A stretch of 64,000 bases of DNA from the NCBI GenBank assembly GCA_013214945.1, contig JABSRT010000001.1, positions 62,001 to 126,000 of the forward strand. Reading direction: 5' to 3'. Position numbers and translations under genes: made by a program. Below, piece after piece: positions 1-8,534 of the stretch (positions are counted from its first letter, which is position 1; each line of letters starts with the position of its first letter). Below the pieces are notes generated by a model. The model did no database searches. It saw nothing but the letters and a program-made list of their open reading frames with translations, and was not told the origin of the DNA. This DNA is from Gammaproteobacteria bacterium (GTDB lineage Bacteria > Pseudomonadota > Gammaproteobacteria > Enterobacterales > Psychrobiaceae).

Positions 1-2
1 TG

Positions 3-698
3 TGCAATGAATATACTGGCGCGAGTGAGATTTGCACCTTGTTTTTACGCCAAGATTATCGCCATGGGTTTGCCGGTAAGCTATTGTCACGAATTCGGTT
101 TTTGTTTATGGCCGAGCATCCTGAGCGATTTTCTGACAGGGTTATTGCTGAAATGCGTGGGGTGTCAGATGACGAAGGCCATTCTCCTTTTTGGGAATGG
201 TTGCAAGAACACTTTTTCAGTATTGATTTTCCAACAGCCGATCATCTTATTGGCATAGGTGACAAAGTATTTATTTCTGAATTAATGCCTAAACATCCTA
301 TTTACACCAACCTGCTGAGTACTCAAGCGCAGGCAGTGATTGGCAAGGTTCATAAAAAAACCCAGCCCGCGTTAAATATGTTAGAAAAAGAAGGCTTTGA
401 ATTTAGAGGCTACGTCGATTTGTTTGATGCCGGGCCAACGGTTGAGTCACGACTCGATAAAATCAACAGTGTCCGAGACAGCCATCGTTGCCCGGTTACC
501 ATTGTTGATAATGAACACCTTAATAGCGATGGCACTGTGTATGCTGTCTGTAACCAAGCGATTGCAGGGTTTAAAGCGACAGCCACCGCTGCACTATTTC
601 ATGATAAAGACAACAGCCGTGTTTTACTGAGCGCTGAAGTTGCATCGGCCCTTAACGTTGTTAGTGGCGATCAAGTGAGATTTATCAACTTATCTTAA
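3..698 (+). CDS. astA: Arginine N-succinyltransferase, 3' part (cut by window start)
   Basis: AstA transfers succinyl from succinyl-CoA to arginine, the first step of the cytoplasmic AST pathway of arginine catabolism. The frame is open from base 3, so the gene begins outside the window; about 231 of the usual ~340 residues are visible. The segment starting NEYTGASEICTLFL and the stretches FLMAEHPERFSDRVIAEMRG and PIYTNLLS match this GNAT-fold family. An ATG at 39 is internal and should not be taken as the start. The next gene on the same strand is a DUF1338 protein, an association I recall near ast genes in related marine bacteria. The recognition is firm; only the missing N-terminus limits it. 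Confidence 0.93.
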   Translation, partial: CNEYTGASEICTLFLRQDYRHGFAGKLLSRIRFLFMAEHPERFSDRVIAEMRGVSDDEGHSPFWEWLQEHFFSIDFPTADHLIGIGDKVFISELMPKHPIYTNLLSTQAQAVIGKVHKKTQPALNMLEKEGFEFRGYVDLFDAGPTVESRLDKINSVRDSHRCPVTIVDNEHLNSDGTVYAVCNQAIAGFKATATAALFHDKDNSRVLLSAEVASALNVVSGDQVRFINLS

Positions 699-815
699 CG
701 CCAATTACAGGTCCAGCTTTACTAGTTGAGCGGATTGGCGATTAATTATATCTCTTTAATTTACCTATTTCGGCTGGTACATTAGCGCCGAATATTTTAA
801 TAACTGGAAAAAACC

Positions 816-1634
816 ATGCATAACAATGTCGATGTCCTTTTTAACAATTTATGGAAAAATTACCTAGCAGTAACGCCATCTGCTCAGAAAGTACATGAGC
901 TATTAGGTTCAACTCAGGCTGACGACTTAATTAATGATCATATTGCATTGCGAACCTTTAATATTGAAAAGGTCGGCTTAGAAAAACTGGCAGCACACTT
1001 TTTAGCGGTGGGTTATCGTGAATGTGGCGATTATGAGTTTGTTGAGAAAAAGCTGCGAGCTAAGCATTATGAGCATAGCGATCCAACCAAGCCAAAGGTC
1101 TTTATCTCGGAATTACTGGTTGAACTCTTTTCGCCCGAGCTGCAACAAGTGATTTATGACTTAGTTGATCAAGTAGAAGAATCGGCGGTATTAAGCGATG
1201 ACTTTTTATATTCGGGTAAACATTGGTCTATCGATTATCCAACGTATCAAAAGTTGTTGGCTGAGAGTGAATATGCCGCGTGGACCGCAGCTTGGGGATA
1301 TTGTGCTAATCACTTTACCGTCAGCATTAATTATCTAACTAATTTTAATTCGATAGCCGTGGTAAATAACACGTTAAAAGAGGCTGGATTCGCGCTTAAT
1401 GGTACCGGTGGTGAGATTAAAGGATCAAGCGCGGTATTGTTAGAGCAATCGTCAACGCTGGCTGACAATGTTGAGGTTGAGTTTAGCGATGGCGTTATGT
1501 CAATTCCTAGCTGCTTTTATGAATTTGCATTACGTTACAACAAAGCAAACGGTGAAATATTTACCGGTTTTGTTGCTGCGTCTGCCGATAAGATTTTTGA
1601 AAGCACTAACTCAAGAACGCAGGCTGTTGCTTAG
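816..1634 (+). CDS. DUF1338 family protein (2-oxoadipate dioxygenase/decarboxylase-like)
   Basis: This 272-residue protein belongs to the DUF1338 family, whose characterised member HglS is a non-haem iron enzyme that converts 2-oxoadipate to 2-hydroxyglutarate. Candidate metal ligands are His42 (in DHIALRTF), His166 (in CANHFTVS) and Glu236 (in CFYEFALRY), which fit the two-His/one-Glu pattern of the family. The protein is shorter than HglS (about 460 residues), as is common for the compact branch. It lies 117 bp after astA on the same strand, so co-transcription is possible, and a role near amino-acid catabolism is likely. The actual substrate of this short form is not established; the family call is firm. 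Confidence 0.8.
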   Translation: MHNNVDVLFNNLWKNYLAVTPSAQKVHELLGSTQADDLINDHIALRTFNIEKVGLEKLAAHFLAVGYRECGDYEFVEKKLRAKHYEHSDPTKPKVFISELLVELFSPELQQVIYDLVDQVEESAVLSDDFLYSGKHWSIDYPTYQKLLAESEYAAWTAAWGYCANHFTVSINYLTNFNSIAVVNNTLKEAGFALNGTGGEIKGSSAVLLEQSSTLADNVEVEFSDGVMSIPSCFYEFALRYNKANGEIFTGFVAASADKIFESTNSRTQAVA

Positions 1635-1647
1635 CAACTAGTTTAGT

Positions 1648-1675
1648 CAACTGCTAACGCGAACGTTAGCAGTTG
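1648..1675. terminator. 12-bp perfect hairpin after the DUF1338 gene
   Basis: Arms 1648-1659 and 1664-1675 are perfectly complementary with a CGAA loop. It starts 13 bases after the DUF1338 stop codon. There is no T tract afterwards, so it may be a 3' stabiliser or a weak terminator rather than a classical intrinsic one. Confidence 0.5.
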
Positions 1676-1854
1676 GATCTCACTGCAAGCGCATTAATCT
1701 AGACATTGGCACGTATTACGTAAACACGCCGTGAAAACATCCATGTTGGCTCAATTTTTCGTCCATGAAAATTATCCACACGCCCCAATATCTTTTCAGT
1801 TATATCTATTTATTTAAAACGTGCTTGCCGTGAGTTGTATCTTTAAGCCGAGCA

Positions 1855-2280
1855 TTATTTTTCGGGATTAGTTTTAGATTCAGATTCAGAGTCTGACTCA
1901 GTGTCAGTTTTCTTTTTACGAATGCTCAAACCAAGCTCTTGGCCACGATATTTAGCAAAATACATACAGCCAATTGACATCATCGATGCCAAAATCAATT
2001 CAATAACCACCCACAGACGTTCGTCTGGGCGATCCCAAATGAGTGTCAGCCCATGCAGTAAATAAAACAGCACAATGAAATTTGCCCAAGCAAAGGTATA
2101 TGGGTTGCGTTTGATCATGCCGTGTAACGGTAACAGCAGAGGGCCAACGGTTAACAATAACACGGTCCATTTACCCATCACCGATGGCACAATAACGATA
2201 TGCCACAGTGGTAAAAACATCAGCAGGCCAAAATAGCCAAAGAGCGCCAGGTTCATGAACAATTTAGTTTTAGCTTGCAT
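1855..2280 (-). CDS. DUF2069 inner-membrane protein
   Basis: A 141-residue protein with four hydrophobic segments (about residues 8-28, 36-54, 62-82 and 90-110) and a basic then strongly acidic Ser/Glu/Asp-rich tail. The pattern, including HGMIKRNPYTFAWANFIVLF and a WDRPDER loop, matches the DUF2069 family, which has no assigned function. Its ATG directly abuts the stop of the ArsC-like gene upstream, so the two are almost certainly co-transcribed with bepA-side genes. The low-complexity tail resembles the hydrophilic tails seen on several other proteins in this window. Confidence 0.8.
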   Translation of the reverse strand: MQAKTKLFMNLALFGYFGLLMFLPLWHIVIVPSVMGKWTVLLLTVGPLLLPLHGMIKRNPYTFAWANFIVLFYLLHGLTLIWDRPDERLWVVIELILASMMSIGCMYFAKYRGQELGLSIRKKKTDTESDSESESKTNPEK

Positions 2281-2631
2281 CTACAATATTTCCAATACTT
2301 GCTCTGGCGGACGGCCAATGGCGGCTTTGCCGTTTGCTAACACGATTGGACGCTCGATTAATTTTGGCGTTGTGCTCATCGCCAAAATAAGCTCACTGGT
2401 GCTTAAGTTTTCATTGTCTAAGCCGAGCGCTTTATATTCAGCTTCTTTAGTGCGCATCAGCTGACGTGGTGTCAGGTTCAACAAAGATAAAATCTGCTCA
2501 AGTTGTTGCACGCTTGGCGGTTGCTTTAAATATTCGACAATGGTTATTTGTGCGTTATTTTCTTGCAATAGCTGCAATGTTTGCCGACTTTTTGAGCACC
2601 TTGGGTTGTGAAAGATGGTTATTTGGGTCAT
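2281..2631 (-). CDS. yfgD: ArsC/Spx-family reductase (YfgD-like)
   Basis: A 116-residue thioredoxin-fold protein of the glutaredoxin-dependent arsenate reductase family. The catalytic cysteine is Cys12 in HNPRCSKS, and the Arg of LIERPIV fits the family's oxyanion-binding site. The family reduces arsenate using glutathione and glutaredoxin, but no arsenic-resistance genes are nearby. Instead it lies just downstream of the BepA gene, the same neighbourhood as E. coli yfgD, so this is the YfgD-type housekeeping member and true arsenate reduction is unproven. It precedes the DUF2069 gene with no gap. Confidence 0.85.
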   Translation of the reverse strand: MTQITIFHNPRCSKSRQTLQLLQENNAQITIVEYLKQPPSVQQLEQILSLLNLTPRQLMRTKEAEYKALGLDNENLSTSELILAMSTTPKLIERPIVLANGKAAIGRPPEQVLEIL

Positions 2632-2668
2632 TAGCTGTCTCTACGATTAGTTTAGGGCGAATTCTTGC

Positions 2669-4132
2669 CTAAATCTTTAATTTTTTCAAGTCATCTCTTG
2701 CTTGGCGTAGCTGAACTATCCGCGCTTGCAGGCGTGCTTTGGTAATTGAATCTTGTGGTTTGACTAAATTGTAGCCTGAATATAGATGTTTTAATGCCTG
2801 CTCAAAGTTACCGTATAGCGCAGCTATTTCGGCCATTGCGGTATAACGGCCGATGGCATTGTGAGCCGCGATATGTGCATCTTTCAACAGACCCCAAGCG
2901 GTAACATTAGCTGGCTGACTAGCCAATAGGTGTTCGAGCTCAGCGACGGCTTGCTGGGGCTGCGATGCTTTAATTAACGCATTGGCTAAATTTAATGCGA
3001 CCACGGCGTTGTTGGGCATTATTTGGTTATACTGCTTAAGCATTGCAACGGCTTTGTCTGCTTGGCGTTGTGCAATATAGATATCGGTTAAGGCATCGAC
3101 GTAAAATAGATTATTACGATCGCTTTGTCGTAACGCCTTAATTAATGCTTGAGCTTGTTGTGGCTGTTTTGTATCGAGCATTAATAACGCCTGGCCATAA
3201 CTTAAGGCAATGGCTTGCACGGGATCGTGCTGATTAAATTTTTTCTCTAATATCGCCTTAATTGCCACTGGGTCTAAATTACTAAAGCGAACGATGACTC
3301 GGGCTTTGGCTAGTTGGAAATTTAATTGGCTTGGTATGGTAACTGGTGCATATTCAGCTGCTCTGATCCTGGTGTCGGCTATTCTCGCTTCAGTCACGGG
3401 ATGAGACATCAGCATTTGCGGTAATTTTTTACCATAACGCGACTGTTGCGCCATCTTTTCAAAAAATGATGGCGCACCTTGGGGATCAAATTGACTGCGT
3501 GCAATTAAATCTATGCCAATGCGATCGGCTTCTTGCTCATGGCTGCGGGTATAGTTAATCGCCATCTGCTGACTTAATGCCAATGAGGTATGAAAGCCTG
3601 CCATACCCGCCTCTGGAGCCCCCGCCATAACCAGTACGATTGAGCCTAACACTGCCGCGACCGTCGCAGGATTGGTTTGAGCATTCGCTTCGATTGAACG
3701 GGCGAGGTGGCGTTGGGTTACGTGGGTAATTTCATGACCAATGACCGAGGCTAATTCACTTTCTGTGTCTGCAAGCTGCAATAGCGAAGTGTGAATACCA
3801 ACATAGCCGCCAAAAAATGCAAAAGCATTAATTACATTGTTGTCGACCAAGAAAAAGTTAAATTTAGTTTTGACATCATCGGCATTGGCCACCAGTCGAT
3901 GGCCGAGATCTTGAATATACTCTTCAAGTAAAGGATCGCCAACCACGGGCAGTTGACCGCGTAACCTCATCATATAGGCGTTGCCAATACGTTGTTCTTT
4001 TTCTATCGATAAGGTCGCCGCTGCCGCGGAGCCTAAGTCGGGTAATTGATTTGCAGCGCTGCCATAACTCGACTGGCTTATTATCGTTAAGGCCAGTGCT
4101 AGTGCGGTGAATTTCTTTTTCAAAGGTAACAA
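2669..4132 (-). CDS. bepA: Periplasmic M48 metalloprotease/chaperone BepA
   Basis: BepA (YfgC) assists and proofreads beta-barrel and LPS-translocon assembly in the periplasm. The 487-residue product starts with a cleavable signal peptide (about residues 1-27). The zinc motif HEITH is at 133-137, the third ligand is likely Glu201 in HEQEADR, and His244 in LMSHPVTEAR corresponds to the position of the regulatory histidine switch described for E. coli BepA. The C-terminal half is a helical TPR-like repeat region (about 265-480). Length and layout match the family. It is the first gene of a minus-strand set with the YfgD-like and DUF2069 genes. Confidence 0.92.
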   Translation of the reverse strand: MLPLKKKFTALALALTIISQSSYGSAANQLPDLGSAAAATLSIEKEQRIGNAYMMRLRGQLPVVGDPLLEEYIQDLGHRLVANADDVKTKFNFFLVDNNVINAFAFFGGYVGIHTSLLQLADTESELASVIGHEITHVTQRHLARSIEANAQTNPATVAAVLGSIVLVMAGAPEAGMAGFHTSLALSQQMAINYTRSHEQEADRIGIDLIARSQFDPQGAPSFFEKMAQQSRYGKKLPQMLMSHPVTEARIADTRIRAAEYAPVTIPSQLNFQLAKARVIVRFSNLDPVAIKAILEKKFNQHDPVQAIALSYGQALLMLDTKQPQQAQALIKALRQSDRNNLFYVDALTDIYIAQRQADKAVAMLKQYNQIMPNNAVVALNLANALIKASQPQQAVAELEHLLASQPANVTAWGLLKDAHIAAHNAIGRYTAMAEIAALYGNFEQALKHLYSGYNLVKPQDSITKARLQARIVQLRQARDDLKKLKI

Positions 4133-4235
4133 AATAATCTGATCCTAAAGGTTACTGAAAACATCGACAAATTTGAGCTTTAGCCCATAACAATACATAA
4201 TAAGCGGTTCCAAGCAAAGAAGCAGGTTTAGTTAG

Positions 4236-4457
4236 TTGATTGTATTAGATTTTAGACATAAATGTTGTCCAGTTCCTTTAGTCATGACTAAACTGCATAT
4301 AAAACAAGCTCAAATCAATGATATTTTTGAGCTTATATTGTCAGACCCCGGTTCCATTCAGGATGTTCCCTTGTTGATAAAAAAATTAGGCCATAGCATT
4401 AGCTTGCTTGAACAAACCAGCGACAATGTTTGTAAATATCAAGTAAAGATAAATTAA
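4236..4457 (+). CDS. TusA/SirA-like sulfur-carrier protein
   Basis: A 73-residue protein with the family CPxP signature (CCPVP at residues 10-14). Cys11 aligns as the sulfur-accepting cysteine; an adjacent Cys10 is less usual. TusA-type proteins relay sulfur for tRNA thiolation and cofactor synthesis; YedF-like relatives are of unclear role. The start must be TTG at 4236, because an in-frame stop (TAG, 4233-4235) lies directly upstream and no ATG precedes the CPxP motif. The permease gene follows 16 bp downstream, so the two are probably one transcript. Whether it is TusA itself cannot be decided here. Confidence 0.8.
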   Translation: MIVLDFRHKCCPVPLVMTKLHIKQAQINDIFELILSDPGSIQDVPLLIKKLGHSISLLEQTSDNVCKYQVKIN

Positions 4458-4473
4458 TTTAAGGAAATGTTAA

Positions 4474-5553
4474 ATGATTGAAATGCTAAGCCTGTGGTAC
4501 CGCCAACGCTTTTCTGATCCCCATGCTGTTACCCTCGTTGTGATATTGCTTGCGCTAAGTTTGTTACTTTATTTCTTTTCTGGCATTTTAATGCCGCTAT
4601 TGGTTGCCATTGTTACGGCCTATTTATTGGAATGGCCGGTGGCGGCGTTAGAACGGTTGAAAGTGCCACGAACTCTGGCCTTAATTGGCGTTTTAATGTT
4701 GTCGGCTGGGGTAATGATGCTATTGGTTTTCGGTATTTTACCCAACCTTTGGCAGCAAACACTAACCTTTACAGCGGAATTGCCACAAATGCTGAGTCAT
4801 TCTCAAGCATATTTAATGGCGCTGCCAGATCAATACCCGCAGTACATTAGCGTGACCCAAATAGATCTGTTTACCACCGAGGTTAAAGACTATTTAATTG
4901 CCGCTGGCCAAGACATTGTCTCATTGTCGTTTAACTCATTGATTAATCTTGTCGCTTTGATGATATATGTGGTGTTAGTGCCGCTGCTAGTCTTCTTTTT
5001 CCTCAAAGATAAAACACTTTTAGTTAATGCGGCGAAACGTTTTATTCCAAACAATCGTCGCTTGGCAACCCAAGTTTGGCAAGAAATGAATGTTCAAATT
5101 CTTAACTATATCCGTGGTAAGTTAATCGAAATAGTCATTGTGGGTGGGGTCAGTTACATTGCCTTTAGCTTCTTGGATCTGCGTTATTCAATTTTGCTGT
5201 CAGTATTGGTTGGTTTGTCGGTGTTAATTCCTTTTATTGGCGCGGCTATTGTGACGATTCCAGTATTAATTGTCGGCCTATTTCAATGGGGCTTAGAGCC
5301 TGAGTTTGGCTATCTAGTGATTTGTTACGGCATTATTCAAGCACTCGATGGTAATTTGTTAGTGCCGTTGTTGTTTAGTGAAGCGGTTAACTTGCACCCA
5401 ACCTCTATTATCGTCGCTGTGTTGTTATTTGGTGGTTTGTGGGGCTTCTGGGGCGTGTTTTTTGCGATTCCGCTGGCAACTTTAGTTAAAGCTGTACTTA
5501 ATGCGATGTCTAAATCAGCAGTAGCAACAGAAACAACCGATACGGCTTCTTAA
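4474..5553 (+). CDS. AI-2E/PerM-family membrane permease
   Basis: A 359-residue inner-membrane protein with about eight hydrophobic segments: three at the N-terminus, a long amphipathic stretch with TAELPQMLSHSQAYL, and a C-terminal cluster that includes LSVLIPFIGAAIVTIPVLIV and the family-typical ALDGNLLVPLLFSEAVNLHP. These are hallmarks of the AI-2 exporter/UPF0118 family, known as PerM in E. coli, where perM neighbours bepA. The same neighbourhood is partly conserved here. Transport substrate is unknown; some members exchange Na+/H+ and others were linked to AI-2 export. RBS aaggaaa precedes the ATG. Confidence 0.88.
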   Translation: MIEMLSLWYRQRFSDPHAVTLVVILLALSLLLYFFSGILMPLLVAIVTAYLLEWPVAALERLKVPRTLALIGVLMLSAGVMMLLVFGILPNLWQQTLTFTAELPQMLSHSQAYLMALPDQYPQYISVTQIDLFTTEVKDYLIAAGQDIVSLSFNSLINLVALMIYVVLVPLLVFFFLKDKTLLVNAAKRFIPNNRRLATQVWQEMNVQILNYIRGKLIEIVIVGGVSYIAFSFLDLRYSILLSVLVGLSVLIPFIGAAIVTIPVLIVGLFQWGLEPEFGYLVICYGIIQALDGNLLVPLLFSEAVNLHPTSIIVAVLLFGGLWGFWGVFFAIPLATLVKAVLNAMSKSAVATETTDTAS

Positions 5554-5579
5554 GCCCAGTAAAGTTAGTACTGGGCTTA
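5551..5579. terminator. 11-bp inverted repeat at the end of the permease gene
   Basis: Arms 5551-5561 and 5569-5579 are perfectly complementary with a 7-base loop. The left arm includes the permease stop codon. No T tract follows, so terminator function is tentative. It lies between two converging genes. Confidence 0.45.
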
Positions 5580-5606
5580 GCGTTAGTATTAGAACTAAAA
5601 TTAGAA

Positions 5607-7388
5607 CTAGTACTGTTGCCAACGAACAGTTAAGTCGGGCTTAGTCACCACCAGTTTACTTAACTCTCGTGGTGATTCGACCAAGGTTAGTTCGGTTGTT
5701 TGTAGCTGACCTTGGCGGATATAATCGACCGCGAAAGGCTGACCGAGAGTTAAATTGGCGACCACGGTTGCTAAGTTAGTGCTCGATAAAACCAATTTAT
5801 CAAAAGCGATGAGTTGGTCTTGCGCGTTGATCCCAGCTTGCTCTGCCGGAGAGTCTTGCGCGACAGTCGTCACAATAACGCCAGTGTCAGTTGCTTTAAT
5901 GCTAATCCCCAGATAAGGGTTGTGATCGCAAGTTGATGGGATTAATGGTGACTGCACTTTTGATGCTTGTGATTCTAGTACAATCCCGACATTTTCTAAT
6001 AAAGTTTGCAGCGGGATAGCCGTTTTACCCTGGAGTAATTCGAGTAATTCTTGGGTTAAATCTTGCTTAATCAGCGCGCTAGCAATATCAAAAATATCGG
6101 TAAGTTTGGTACCGATATTGGGGCGGCCAAAGTCTTGCCATAGCTTTCTCATCACGTCATCTAAACTGTACTGGTACTGACTTCGCTCTCTAATGGTTAA
6201 GTCTAACCACAGGGCAATCAATGACCCCTTAGTATAATAACTAACAATGTTATTTTGGGCGTCAGCGCCTTGTTGGTAAAACTTAGTCCACGTATAAAAA
6301 CTCGACTCAATAACACTTTGTTTGTTTTGACCTTGGCCACGATTAACTCGGCTGATAGTTTTTGACAGTAAGCTCAAATACTTTTCAAACGAAATAATAC
6401 CACTGCGATAAAGAGAAAGGTCATCATAGTATGAAGTGATGCCTTCATAAGCCCACAACTGCTGGGTATAACATTCTTGATCGAGCGGGTAGGGGATAAA
6501 CTCCTGCGGTTTAATCCGGCATATATTCCAGGCGTGGAAATATTCATGCGAGGCCAAACTCAAAAAACTTTGGTATGAGTCATTAACTTCGGTCGGGGTG
6601 TTTTTGCTGGCAAAATCAAACGTAGAGCATAACAATGCCGTTGAATTTTTGTGTTCCAGACCACCAAAACCATTGGGCAATATATTGGTTAAAAACCAAT
6701 ATTCACTAAAGGGCGGCGTTTGCTCAATATCACGTTCAAACAAGTCAATATGATGTTGGCAAAGTTTGGTTAAGTCGCTCGCAATACGGGGCAGGTCGCC
6801 ATAGTGGCGGCCACTAAGGATTAAGTGATGACAAATGCCGGCCACTTCAAATTCAATGTGGTCAAAAGGGGCTACTTCAAATGGGCAGTCGATTAACTGG
6901 GCATAATCTGCGGCAACGTAGTGACCAAAGTGATATTTAGCAGTGTCATTACCACGAGGTAAACCAGTCGCAACTCGCCATTGATTACTAAACTGTGGTG
7001 CTTTAACCTCCAGTAAATGTTCAATATCACTCATTTCTACCACGGCCAAAAAGACACTGCTGCCATTAAAAAAAGCGCGTTGACGATCTAGAAAAGCGGT
7101 GCGCACTGAATGATCTAATGCGTATACCTGATAACGAATAATGCAAGCTTTGCCGCCAGTATCAACTTGCCAAGATTGTTTATCAATTGCCGTTATCTCG
7201 ACTTGTTCTGTGCCCGTCAAGTTGATGATGTTTTTAGCAAAGTCTCTGATCATATAAGAACCGGGCAGCCAACTAGGCAGGCTGAGGGTGAGTTGCTGAT
7301 GCTGATGACTAGGAATGTGTAACTCAAGGTTGAACAGGTGCTGATCGGCATTAGAAAAGTCGATTGTGTAGCGTAACTGGAGGCTCAT
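5607..7388 (-). CDS. M61-family metallopeptidase with PDZ domain
   Basis: A glycyl-aminopeptidase-like protease of family M61, 593 residues from the ATG at 7388. The zinc motif HEYFH is at about 281-285, preceded by GGLEH at 242-246, which takes the place of the exopeptidase GxMEN-type motif. A PDZ domain occupies about residues 500-570 (NPYLGISIKA, SPAEQAGINAQDQLIA). No signal peptide is visible, suggesting a cytoplasmic enzyme. A TTG at 7418 could extend the protein by ten residues, but homologous proteins begin near the SLQLRYTID segment, so I prefer the ATG. It converges on the permease gene and diverges from hinT. Confidence 0.88.
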   Translation of the reverse strand: MSLQLRYTIDFSNADQHLFNLELHIPSHQHQQLTLSLPSWLPGSYMIRDFAKNIINLTGTEQVEITAIDKQSWQVDTGGKACIIRYQVYALDHSVRTAFLDRQRAFFNGSSVFLAVVEMSDIEHLLEVKAPQFSNQWRVATGLPRGNDTAKYHFGHYVAADYAQLIDCPFEVAPFDHIEFEVAGICHHLILSGRHYGDLPRIASDLTKLCQHHIDLFERDIEQTPPFSEYWFLTNILPNGFGGLEHKNSTALLCSTFDFASKNTPTEVNDSYQSFLSLASHEYFHAWNICRIKPQEFIPYPLDQECYTQQLWAYEGITSYYDDLSLYRSGIISFEKYLSLLSKTISRVNRGQGQNKQSVIESSFYTWTKFYQQGADAQNNIVSYYTKGSLIALWLDLTIRERSQYQYSLDDVMRKLWQDFGRPNIGTKLTDIFDIASALIKQDLTQELLELLQGKTAIPLQTLLENVGIVLESQASKVQSPLIPSTCDHNPYLGISIKATDTGVIVTTVAQDSPAEQAGINAQDQLIAFDKLVLSSTNLATVVANLTLGQPFAVDYIRQGQLQTTELTLVESPRELSKLVVTKPDLTVRWQQY

Positions 7389-7512
7389 GGCTAATCCGTT
7401 TAAGGGAGTAATTGACAATAAATAGTATTTTACTGATTTATTTGCCCAGTACTAGCAAACTGCTATGATAGGGCAATATTTAGTAAGAATTTAATAAGTT
7501 AGGAATACAGTG

Positions 7513-7863
7513 ATGAGCGAACAAACACTATTTAGTAAAATCGTTGGCAAGGAAATTCCGGCCGATATTTTATATCAAGATGACCTGGTCACGGCTTTTC
7601 GTGATATTACCCCTAAAGCGCCTAGCCATATTTTGATCGTCACCAACAAAATCATTCCAACGGTTGATGACGTGGTCGCGGAAGATGAAGCAGCCTTGGG
7701 TCGAATGATCACTGTGGCAGCAAAACTAGCGAAAGCCGAGGGCATTAGTGACGACGGTTATCGTTTAATCATTAATTGTAAAGAGTATGGCGGTCAGGAA
7801 GTTTACCATATTCATATGCACCTGATTGGCGGTCGTCCTTTGGGCCAAATGGTAGGGAATTAA
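7513..7863 (+). CDS. hinT: HIT-family purine nucleoside phosphoramidase HinT
   Basis: HinT hydrolyses AMP-lysine and other purine nucleoside phosphoramidates in the cytosol. The 116-residue product has the histidine-triad motif HIHMHLIGG with the triad at about 99-103 near the C-terminus, and the N-terminal [15 protein letters not shown]-like entry typical of the family. GTG at 7510 is immediately upstream, but ATG at 7513 with AGGA at 7501-7504 is the better start. A nitroreductase gene follows after 3 bp, so the two form an operon. Confidence 0.93.
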   Translation: MSEQTLFSKIVGKEIPADILYQDDLVTAFRDITPKAPSHILIVTNKIIPTVDDVVAEDEAALGRMITVAAKLAKAEGISDDGYRLIINCKEYGGQEVYHIHMHLIGGRPLGQMVGN

Positions 7864-7866
7864 TTG

Positions 7867-8418
7867 ATGGATGTTGTAGAATTTTTATTAAATCGCCACT
7901 CAAGCAGTAAATTAGCAGCGCCAGGGCCTTCAGAACAGCAGATAGACAAACTATTGCAAATTGCTTTGGGCGCACCAGATCATGGTGGTTTGCAACCTTG
8001 GCACTTTATTGTGATGACAGGCAACGGCCGTAACAAATTCGGAGATTTACTGGCCGATGCCGCAACAGCGAACGATGTAGCGCCTGCTTTGATTGAAAAT
8101 GCTCGTAAGGCACCGCTGCGCGCGCCAGTAGTGATTGCAGTCGTTGCTAAATATACTGAACATGACAAAGTACCATGGGTAGAGCAAGTTGGCTCGGCGG
8201 CCTGTGCGTTATTCTCAATGCAGCAAGCGGCGCTGGCGATGGGTTTTGGCGGTATTTGGCGCACGGGTTATTTCGCGACGCACGATGTGGTGCGACAAGG
8301 ATTAGATTTAGCTGATCAAGATGAAATAGTGGGCTTTTTGTATTTAGGCACCGACCAGTGCGAAACGCATCCACATAAAACCGTTGAAGTAGCAGACAAA
8401 GTCAGTTATTGGCGTTAG
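7867..8418 (+). CDS. Nitroreductase-family flavoprotein (YdjA-like)
   Basis: A 183-residue protein of the compact YdjA branch of FMN-dependent nitroreductases. Flavin-binding features include the N-terminal NRHSSSKL segment, the APDHGGLQPWHFIV stretch and the GGIWRTG glycine-rich motif near the dimer interface. Such enzymes reduce nitro compounds or quinones with NAD(P)H, but the physiological substrate is not known. ATG at 7867 follows a possible TTG at 7864. The gene is 3 bp after hinT and ends at a strong bidirectional terminator shared with asnS. Confidence 0.87.
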   Translation: MDVVEFLLNRHSSSKLAAPGPSEQQIDKLLQIALGAPDHGGLQPWHFIVMTGNGRNKFGDLLADAATANDVAPALIENARKAPLRAPVVIAVVAKYTEHDKVPWVEQVGSAACALFSMQQAALAMGFGGIWRTGYFATHDVVRQGLDLADQDEIVGFLYLGTDQCETHPHKTVEVADKVSYWR

Positions 8419-8491
8419 AGTGTGGCGAAGCATTGTACTAATTTGATTAATAGCTTACCTAAATGGCAAAGCTATATAAGCTTCAAGCAAT

Positions 8492-8517
8492 AAAAAGGCG
8501 CCCTAAGGCGCCTTTTT
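8492..8517. terminator. Bidirectional intrinsic terminator between nitroreductase gene and asnS
   Basis: An 11-bp perfect stem (8492-8502 with 8507-8517) with a CTAA loop, GC-rich in the centre and flanked by A5 and T5, so it reads as an intrinsic terminator on both strands. It sits between two convergent genes. Confidence 0.9.
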
Positions 8518-8534
8518 AGTGACTAACATACTAT

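Noticed and set aside
7389-7418. Upstream TTG start for the M61 peptidase
   Set aside because: It would add ten unconserved residues, and the ATG at 7388 matches the family start better.
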